DNA of 64,000 bases from Cantharellus purpuraceus (lineage: Eukaryota > Basidiomycota > Agaricomycetes > Cantharellales > Hydnaceae), in the NCBI GenBank assembly GCA_025174535.1, contig JALBUN010000009.1:1054001-1118000 (forward strand), given 5' to 3'. The position numbers and the translations under genes are program-made. Below the pieces are notes generated by a model. It ran no database searches. It saw only the letters and a list, made by a program, of their open reading frames with translations, and was not told the DNA's origin. This document shows positions 55,841-64,000 of the stretch, piece after piece (position 1 is the stretch's first letter; every line of letters begins with the position of its first letter).

Positions 55841-58800
55841 GCACGCTTGGAGTAGGCGAAGGAGGAGGGGGAGGAGAAGGATCGAAGTCTGGTTCTGGCT
55901 GTTGGTGATTATAACTGACCCCTCCTTATATACAGAGATGGAGGGAGGGAAGGTGCATTGACTTAGTGGATGAGCTGGTGTAGTAATTGATTGACATGTG
56001 TATCAGGATTCACCTTTTGGTAGGAACCCGACGCCGGGTCAGCTTGCGAAGGCCTTCGTCCCAGGGAGCATCCGTGCCTCGAGGATGCCTTAGCGCCTCG
56101 ACCCCACACAGGCAGTGAGTGTTCTCCGGATGAACAACCATATGACCGCGAAGAACGCATAGAGGGGTACTTAAGGTGCTGTCCCTCCAGTTTGGTTTCG
56201 TGAAGGCCCGATCCTACAATTGAGCCTGATCTCAAGCATAAGCGTGGATTATATTTAGTGATGGTTCATATGGTTTCAGGTGCTCACAAATAGACATCTG
56301 TTGGCCGTGCTGCACCAGCGAGACTGGCAAATTCGCGGCCAATAGCCTCCATCGCCACAAGTGAGATCTATCAGCACAAATGAGAGGCAACTACGGCAAC
56401 ATTACGGTTAGTTGCTGTCCGTATCACCGGAATTAGGTAAGCAATAACCCTATCAGGGCAATCCCCACAGCGTCGCAGCGTGCCAGCCTGTCGGGTTTCT
56501 ATAGTGCCAGGACATTCGACCGTGGATCGCCTGCGACCGCGGTAACACAGATATATTGCACAGATACCGATAGTGGGAGATGATAAAGTTCCGGGGAGGC
56601 GGTCAAGCACAGGCCATTGGGAAAGAGTAAGAAATACAGCCGATCGATCGCAATAATGAAATGTTCACGCGAGATCAAAGTTACCTCCCAGGTTGGTGGT
56701 GCGATCAGGTGCGACCCAAGTGAATATTATCCAACACAACAGGATTTAAATCCTATATTAAAGATATAGTACAATAAGAACCAGCGACGTACCAGTGAAC
56801 TTTGCACGACGACTATGAAGCACCGGGTGGCCACCGGGGAGCACTGAACACTCAATTGAGTTCCATTCCTAGACTCGATCAAAGGCGAGACACAAACAAT
56901 GACACGAGCGGACTTGTTCGTTTAGCGATCCATCTGTCAAGCGGATGTCATTCTTATCTGCGAGTACCTGTTTATACGCTCAGGCACAGCTCCTTCCGAG
57001 TGCCCACATTCCGTAACTATGTAACCTGGCTTGCTCTCGCCTCATACGGCCGCTTCTACTCTGGAAAAGTGCGCACTCGTCTAATCTAAATAGCCTTCAA
57101 CAATTCTGCGGTTGACTCAAACGCGTAGGTTCATGTTCTATCGAGAAGCATAGGACTCCAATACCGTCTCCGTATCTAAAGGCAGAGGCTCGTAAACTCA
57201 CTCCAGCTGGCAGCTCTCTAGCATCTCCGAGTCATGCATGTATGCGCTCCTGGAAACATCGGAAAGTCTTCCAGTCTCGCTATAAAGAGCCTGTCGGGTA
57301 GAGGACGTGTCATTATTGACGAGGCAGAAGCTCTAGTCTCAAGTCCTACATGGACATTCACACTGAACTGGCCTGATAAAATACAGCTACAAGGCCTGCC
57401 GTTGCATCGATGCATTATTTAATCATGCATTGGAAATAACACAGAGGGAAGGACGTCTTTACTCATATACGCCTCCAACCATCGGAAATGACATGAGATC
57501 ACCAATTATTTCAAAAGCTCCAGGTCCGTGTACCAAAGCCTAGAAATAAATGTATAATTTGTGTATTGGATAGCTACGTATGAACGTGTGCACTTTCTTC
57601 GGAGCGAAGTACTCCGGGGGCGGGAAACTAGGAGCTGGTGCCATTATAATATCATGAGCCAAGGGCATTTCATTGCACGGTGAGCCGGCGTACAAGATTG
57701 ATTGTCACCATGTCTCCAGCACAGCACCCACCTCTGTACTCGTTGGTTCATAATCGATAGCCCCCAACATCAGGATACATGCCGGTGTGCGTGTCAGCTT
57801 GCTTCCAGTGGAATTTATCGACTTTCTTCAGCAGTTCTTGCAGTGAGAGGACAGATCAGTTCATACTCGTACTCGCTCGCCCGTAGCCGTGACAAAATAC
57901 CATTTCAATGCATTGCTGTAATGATGGTCATTGCATTGATAGACAATGGCGATACGAAAAAATTTAATGTTGGGGGGAGGGGGTGGGCACCGGCGGCTAT
58001 TCCGTAGACCTTATCTTGTTAATCTGTTCAGTCTCCTAGACGCTTTGACAGTTGCCCGAATAACCTATTATTGGCGATCATTTGCGGGAAGAAAAATGCC
58101 TTGGCCTCGGATCACAAAGGGTCTGGAATACTATGTTCCGATCACCGGCATGATCAGCAGCAGAAAGGTCCAGGCCCTCCAACACCTTTCCATTAGACGC
58201 GACGACTCACCTAGGTGGCTCAGTGACCACGTTTCAGCGCTTCATTAATACAGCCCTCCAGCTACCGGCACAACTAAACCGGATCGATGCGAAACAAAAA
58301 TTACCAGACGCATGATGCATGATGCATGACGCTGGAAGGCGTATCGCCAGCAGTTCAGTTACTTTGGCACAAAAGCGGTACACGGATGTTAATTTATCCC
58401 GGAACGCCGCAGTTGACGACATCTACCCTCGCAGACGCCGCCTGGTTGCATAAAACCATCACTTCTTATACATTCGACTAAGCCCGTAACAAAGAGAATC
58501 CCAAGCGCACCCTTAAATCACACTATGATATCAGACTTCATACTTACATTCACAGAACTGCCTCGATCTGTATACAAAGGTATACGCAGCGCGCACCGCA
58601 CAAAGATTTCCGCTATACAAAGCACCGTGTAGTCTACAAATTAACGGCACTCCGTCTCACCCGTCTCACATCATCTCTGCCGCTCATAAGAACGTTACTT
58701 ACGCTTCATGGAAACGATCCACCGAGACACTTGTAGTCGTGGCCGTACCCGCGGCTTCCCTGAGTTGTCCTTGAAGCGGATCGCAATCGTAGCCGTCGGC

Positions 58801-60224
58801 CCGAGCGACAGAGCGAACATACCCCTTTTTCTACGCTCTGCAATGTTGTCTTCTGCCGGATCACTAAACACTCCCATCGCGCTTTCATCTGTCCGAGCCT
58901 ACACAGATGCTTACGATCATGCATTGACAGGTTCCCCGACCCTAAGCCTTGTCTATATCATAGGCACCCTTGTTTGCTCTCTTCTCGCCTAGGTCATTTT
59001 CCATTCGCCTCATCAGATGTCCTTCGTCGTAAATTATTCTGATGTGCTCTTCTTTTTCCACACGTAAATTACACGATTGTATGAATCTGCACGAACAAGT
59101 CTTGATACGCTAGATTTTACATATTACAAGCGAAAGTGTTGCACTTAGAAGCATACTAATCACAGTGTTCATGACGTGACATTGCGGGGCCAGTGGAGCA
59201 TCACAGTTGCGGATCATGAGACAAACGGCCCAGGCACGGTAGGCTTGAACATTTCGGACACACTGAAAAAATACCAAATCAACGTGAATAAAGGTTACTT
59301 GCTTCCTTCAGAATAGTGTTGACTCTTGACATTGAGACCATAGATTGGAAATTGTGATCAGGAAAAGACCTAAGCACGCGAAAATTGAGCACTTTGAGAC
59401 ACACAAAGACGAAAGAGAGCGAAAACGCGAAACAGGTGCTTGCGAGTTGATTCTAGTATTGATGGCCATCGTGCTTGTCCCACGCACAAAAACATTCATA
59501 CGCATTCTTGTAAGAAGTTGCCGATAACTTCCAAGAAACAGACACGGATTCGTGAACCAGAACCCAAGGCCAAGAACACGCCTTCGTCACGCTTTGTTAT
59601 AGGCCTATAGGGGCAAACTTGAGCATGTTGAACACACGATTGACGAGGAAATAAAGAATTAAAAAAGGATCAAACATGCGCTTTTGGGGAGAGTTTATAC
59701 AGCACACGACATTAATTTCGTCCCACCATTGGGATGGTCCAATCGTATTGTAAACGGCACCGCTTGATATCCGAGTCAACGCAAACCCCTTTTGAGTCTG
59801 GTTGGAGGCCAAACGAAAGCCAAACGGAGGTCAAACGGAGGTCAAAGGAGGTCTTGTAATCCAAAATGTCCTTGTTCCCCTTTCCTTTTCTTCTAATAGT
59901 TCCTTCCTTCCGTTCCTTGTTTTCTTCTAAATTATCATTCGCGTGGAGAGAGAGAGATCCGAGTATATAAAAGGAAAAGGAAAAGTGATGCACGAGAGTC
60001 GCATACAGTCCTAACCCAGAGAGCCAATCGCACCCCAGCACGAAAGACTGATATGAGACGAGAGCGGTCGCGGAGAAGGAAATGAGGCACGGACTATTGT
60101 GTGGGTGACGGTAAGTCATGGTGTGATGATGACGTAACGTGCCGGCCTAGGCTGGCTGAAAGCAAAAACGATGCACACGGAAGACACAGAGAAATGGAAG
60201 TTGATAAATATGGTCTGGTCTGGT
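55841..60224. other. 4.4 kb without an identifiable gene
   Basis: Only short frames, the longest being 135 aa (−, 59,712–60,119) and 101 aa (+, 57,702–58,007), with no domains. GC is balanced and CpGs are present, unlike the repeat region. 58,310–58,331 has a GCATGATGCATGATGCATGA run. A TATATAAAAGGAAAAG box at 59,964–59,979 could start a + strand transcript, but no ORF follows. No tRNA gene was recognised. Confidence 0.4.
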
Positions 60225-61592
60225 TTAGACAGAAAGGGGCTGTGATTCATGTTGAGGTATCCACTTCTGATGTGTCGATGGATTTGAGAATGGCCGATCA
60301 GTCGAAGCGAGGGAGAATTGCTTCTCGCTCGCCAGAGACTCGGTATCTGAGTTCGGTAACCAACGCTCAGGGGGCTTCTCGTCCTCAGGCGGAGTGGACC
60401 AAGACGACACAGCACGAGGCTTCACATAGGATGATTGAAACCTCAGTGCAGACGCCATGGTATTTGATGTCGGGGCACTGCCCACAAACCAACCCCGACC
60501 AACACCGCTCATATTTGCTACTGTGGGACCCGTACTTGATGGACGCGAAAAGTATGACGAGCGTGAAACCTGCTGCGGGACAGGCGTTGACACATTGCGG
60601 CCGCTGTTCGAGCGAGAGAGGGGGGAAGGTGACGAGGTGTTGCGCGGAGGGATGCCTATCGCCAGAGGACGCACACTATTGCTACCTGGTCCGGCGTTGG
60701 TAAGCATTAAACGGTTCAACTCTGACCGAAGGTCTTGACACTCTCGGACTTTCTGGGAGTACATCGAACGCTATCATCGAAATTTAGCCTTATTACATGG
60801 TAACTTGACATTGATAAACCACTTACGTGCCTGTCGCAAAGGTAAGACATAATACAGCTTAAAAAGATAAGCACTTACTTTCGCAACTCTCCATCGAGCT
60901 GGTCTCTGCTTGTTGTCACCGTTTCCAACTGTTCCCTCAGATTGACCTCAACATTCTTTGCCACTTTGCTTGCTTCAGAGTATGCCAGACAATTCAGAAG
61001 GATTGCTTTCAGAAGCGCAGCGCTGAGCTGCAAGGATGCATGCTGTATAAAATCACATGTATCAGTGCCGTCGAGATCCAAAGAGTGATGCAACTGAGGC
61101 ACCTGTGCTGCCGAGGTCCGCTTTACTTCCGATTTCAACCATGACTGGATCTCCTTGTGCAGTTCGGATACTTCTTCGAAGGAGCACTTGTTCGCCGCTG
61201 CCTTGGCTACCTTTTCCTCAAGCAGCTTCGCCTCTGAGGTGCTGGAAAAACTGCTGTCGGATCCTTCGTAATCAGTCTCAAGTTCCCTGGCTGGTCTACG
61301 GGGAGTCTTGAGATCGACACGGATCTTCCGTACCGAGTCCTTCGTAAAAGGCTCGCGACAGAAAGGACAAGCCGGCAGTTGTCTTGGGGACCAAGTCTTC
61401 TCGCAGATTGCATCCAAGCAAGTAGAGCAGAAAATATGCCCTGAAAGAATAGCATATTAGAACCGTCACTCGAGCTTCAAGTCGTGAGGTGAAAATTTTG
61501 TTATTTAACGTACCACAATCGATACATTCTGGGAGCGAGGAAAAACTCTCGCAACAAACGTCGCAATGGGAAGATGCGTCTAGGGAGAGCAT
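60225..61592 (-). CDS. RING-finger protein 2 (396 aa, probable E3 ubiquitin ligase)
   Basis: Exons: 61,592–61,514, 61,440–60,879, a 4-nt microexon 60,830–60,827, and 60,770–60,225. The N-terminal C3HC4 RING has C10, C13, C26, H28, C31, C34, C51 and C54 (CDVC, CGHIFCSTC, CPFC). Next are a basic patch (SVRKIRVDLKTPRRP), a long helical region (SEAKLLEEKVAKAAANK; NLREQLETVTTSRDQLDGEL; SQKVRECQDLRSELNRL) and a Ser/Pro-rich tail. The intron in the Gly codon before the RING His is shared with RING gene 1. Without the microexon the frame cannot join the last coil segment. An alternative short form would read through intron 3 and stop soon after. Substrate unknown. Confidence 0.78.
60827..60830 (-). 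other. Inferred 4-nt microexon (GCAC)
   Basis: Flanked by GCGACAG on its 5' side and GTAAGTGG on its 3' side, both consensus splice signals. The introns are 48 and 56 nt. It completes codon 214 (AA+G) and adds CAC, bringing the phase to zero for CGT TCG ATG TAC. The coiled coil then continues without interruption. Confidence 0.55.
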
Positions 61593-64000
61593 TGTCAGAG
61601 GACAGCGATGATGAGAGCAGGGTGAAGATATCGCTCGAGAGCGATGAGATGATGATGACTAGGAATATTAAAACTCCGCCGGGGGTGTGCACACAAAATC
61701 GAGCCCATTAAGAACAAGTCGGCCCGCTTCATATTTGGTGTATCATGTTGACCTCGCGGTTTCATTGAGGCTCTGGGGATACGTAAACGGTGTCAACGAA
61801 CACGTCTACAAAGCGTCAAAATTGACTAGATCGTCTCAACAGATCACTGCACCATCTCACTTGCTCTGCAAGTCCATTCCATGTCAGCACTTTAACGCTG
61901 AATGGCGATGCGATGTCAAAGACACTTGGAAACGTTACATGGGGGCTGCAATCGAACTGTGAAGATCCATAGAATCAGCGGCTCGCAACCGCATGGCCTC
62001 TGCATGGCCACGGTCCTGGATATGCTTCTTATGAAACGAGGCCACGGTCAGTACTTGTAGCGCCCGAGCGTACGTCGGAGTTCACGTTAGTGGCTACCTT
62101 AGTAGGACTCACGGCGTGCTGTGCGTTCCCCAATTCCTAAAGCTGACGCGTTCTATGCCAACGATCCTATAAGCAAGGCATCCTCCGTGCGCCCGCGCCG
62201 CCTCTCAAGGAAGAGACGTGCCAATTTGCCAGAACATGCACGAGCTGGGTCTGCGCGGCATGCAAAGCAGGAATTAACTGGAAACATTCTCACTACATTC
62301 TCTTTGAAGATATCTCAACATACCGTGATACGGCACCCCCTGGCTTACATGTCACACTCTTAAAGTTGGAACGGATCTATCAGGTCTTGTATAACACTGT
62401 TCGTGTTCTCTTCCTGGCCTCTGCAAGACAATATCTCATCTGGGGGATGCCGTCCTTGGAAACACTTCCCATATGTTCTCCGTCACTGAGAGTTTAGTCG
62501 TTAGTGATTGTTATGCAACTTCATTTACAGTTCACATCCTTAATTTCCCTTCAGTTCGCACGGATCATACGAATTATATGGCACTCCGTGTTCTCTGTCA
62601 GGTTTGAGCAAGACAATGATCCCCCGCATCCGCCAGCGACATATCCCTGCATGGCACTGATTCGTAAAGGTAATCCCCCTGTGATCTAATCCAAGAGCTG
62701 CAGTGTGCCATGTTTATCTGTTGCACTTCCTTCTAATGCCAAAGCATTTTGCAAATCACCCCTTCACTCTTACTGTTCCGGACAGGCCTTCCACTTGGTT
62801 TTGAAGTGTTCGGGGTCGATGATGCTTTCTCCGATCCATTGACTAGGTGATAATATCTTCTGTTCTAGCGCACAGCTCACGCCTCCCCAAGCTACGAGGT
62901 ATACTCAAATAACCACTTTCCAAAACAGAGGCCATTCGTGAAGAAGGAGCTTACAACTGGCATTGATGATCAATGTCATAGTGGTACAAACAGATCAAGG
63001 TACGTTATATCATTCGCCTTCTTGGCTTACTTGGTGGCATGCGCAGGGGTGTGAGGGGGCTGGTGGGAGATGAAAATAAGCACTCGCGACATTCGTTCAA
63101 GCTTGAAGCTTACCGCGGAGGTGATTCCAAGTGCTCCCGCAATTGCATTGAATTCAGATTGAGATGGCGTCACGGCACCGCTACAGACTGACGCACGTCC
63201 CATCAGGTGCGAGCTCATAATCACATTGTACGTGAAGCACAACTTACTGTTGCTTACGTGCTGTTCAGTACTTCCAATCTGGGAGGCAATCTGTGCGTAG
63301 GATAGACCTGAATCGCGACAACTTTATAGCACGGTTCCATGGTATTGGTAGCTTGGTAAGATGGCACGAACCTTTGGCGGCTTGCGCGTTAGCGAGGGCC
63401 TACGGGGATCGATCATCATTAGACAGGTGCCAATGCTATGTTATGCAGGGCGTGATAGCAGACTCACAGTGCATTGGGCGTTCGGCATGTTGGATGTTAT
63501 GTTAGATAATTTGATGCTAGGTTACACAAAGTTGTGATGAACCGTTGACCAACGTCTTGTCAAACAGCCTGATTATATACTCTTTGGTCCTGAGAGTAGG
63601 AAGCGAAGTGTATCGATAGCGAATCAGTCACGCCACGGATAGAACAGCTATTACAAATTGAAGACGGGGCATGTGACCCCGCCCCATGGACGGGTCCAAG
63701 CATACATCTATCATTCATGTCTATATCTGGCTCATCTGATAAGTTCTGCGCTAATGATACCAAACATGGTGAGTTATTATTGTGTCATAAACTTGGTTTG
63801 TAGCTAGCGTCGCCTTCTTGTGTCGCGCAATCATCCGATTAGCTCGATAGTATATATTCTCTATGGTGAGTTATTTAAAAACTGTTGGCGTTTGGAAAGA
63901 TCCATCAAGAGGCAGCCGTCATAAATCCAATAGTACGAGTTGGAGCTAGAAAGCAATCAGGTATTTAAACACCTTTGTTACAGGAAGAATAGTTGTGGTC
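61593..64000. other. 2.4 kb without an identifiable gene
   Basis: Contains the upstream region of RING gene 2 and several frames of 60–91 aa without domains. No repeats shared with the left part of the window and no RNA gene recognised. A gene extending past the right edge cannot be excluded. Confidence 0.4.

Noticed and set aside
59964..60130. Possible + strand gene start (TATATAAAAGG box and ATGs)
   Set aside because: The ATGs are followed by stops within about ten codons, and the region runs antisense into RING gene 2.

Overview
The window looks like part of an Agaricomycete (mushroom-forming basidiomycete) nuclear genome. Host genes carry many 48–110 nt introns. They include a secreted copper-radical glyoxal oxidase, ribosomal protein uS11 (RPS14), two RING-finger genes that share an intron position, and a decayed HNH-nuclease gene of a type common in Agaricomycetes. 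Identifications come from reading motifs in the sequence; no database was searched.

Positions 1–47,638 are almost entirely nested LTR retrotransposons. (a) A Ty3/Gypsy chromovirus family, here called E, occurs in several broken copies. Between them the copies show LTR, gag with zinc knuckle, protease, RT, RNase H, integrase, chromodomain, an antisense coiled-coil ORF and a 3' LTR. (b) A second Gypsy lineage lies at 24.7–27.6 kb. (c) There are three Copia copies. The one at 31,455–37,046 is complete in outline, with both LTRs, a target-site duplication (TSD), a half-tRNA primer site and a polypurine tract. (d) Large LTR-like repeats are present: A1 (about 1.43 kb), A2, B (about 1.39 kb), D (about 1.42 kb, containing a 144-aa ORF) and F. 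Many coding frames are broken by TGA where CGA or TGG is expected.

The most interesting system is the E chromovirus. Its inferred RNA 5' end (CAGTTCGAATAT, about 33 nt after a TATA-like box) is complementary to the bases just inside the 5' LTR, as in Tf1-type self-priming. Between the chromodomain and the 3' LTR it carries a long ORF on the opposite strand, with its own TATA box. That ORF encodes an E/K/R-rich coiled-coil protein. Two copies share the same ORF–LTR junction, so the ORF belongs to the element. The second Gypsy lineage also appears to carry an antisense coiled-coil ORF beside its 3' LTR.

The repeats record a datable history. Solo LTRs with clean TSDs sit inside one another. Two opposed A1 copies (1,696–3,127 and 9,710–11,141) hold the two halves of one TSD, which points to an inversion of 3,128–9,709. 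A 1.2-kb inversion also lies inside integrase. The two LTRs of the intact Copia differ only at sites that were CpG, which suggests cytosine methylation and deamination.

Positions 47,722–64,000 are host sequence, with every recognised gene on the minus strand: HNH pseudogene, RING gene 1, RPS14, glyoxal oxidase, RING gene 2 (with an inferred 4-nt microexon). The long stretches between them hold nothing I can identify.
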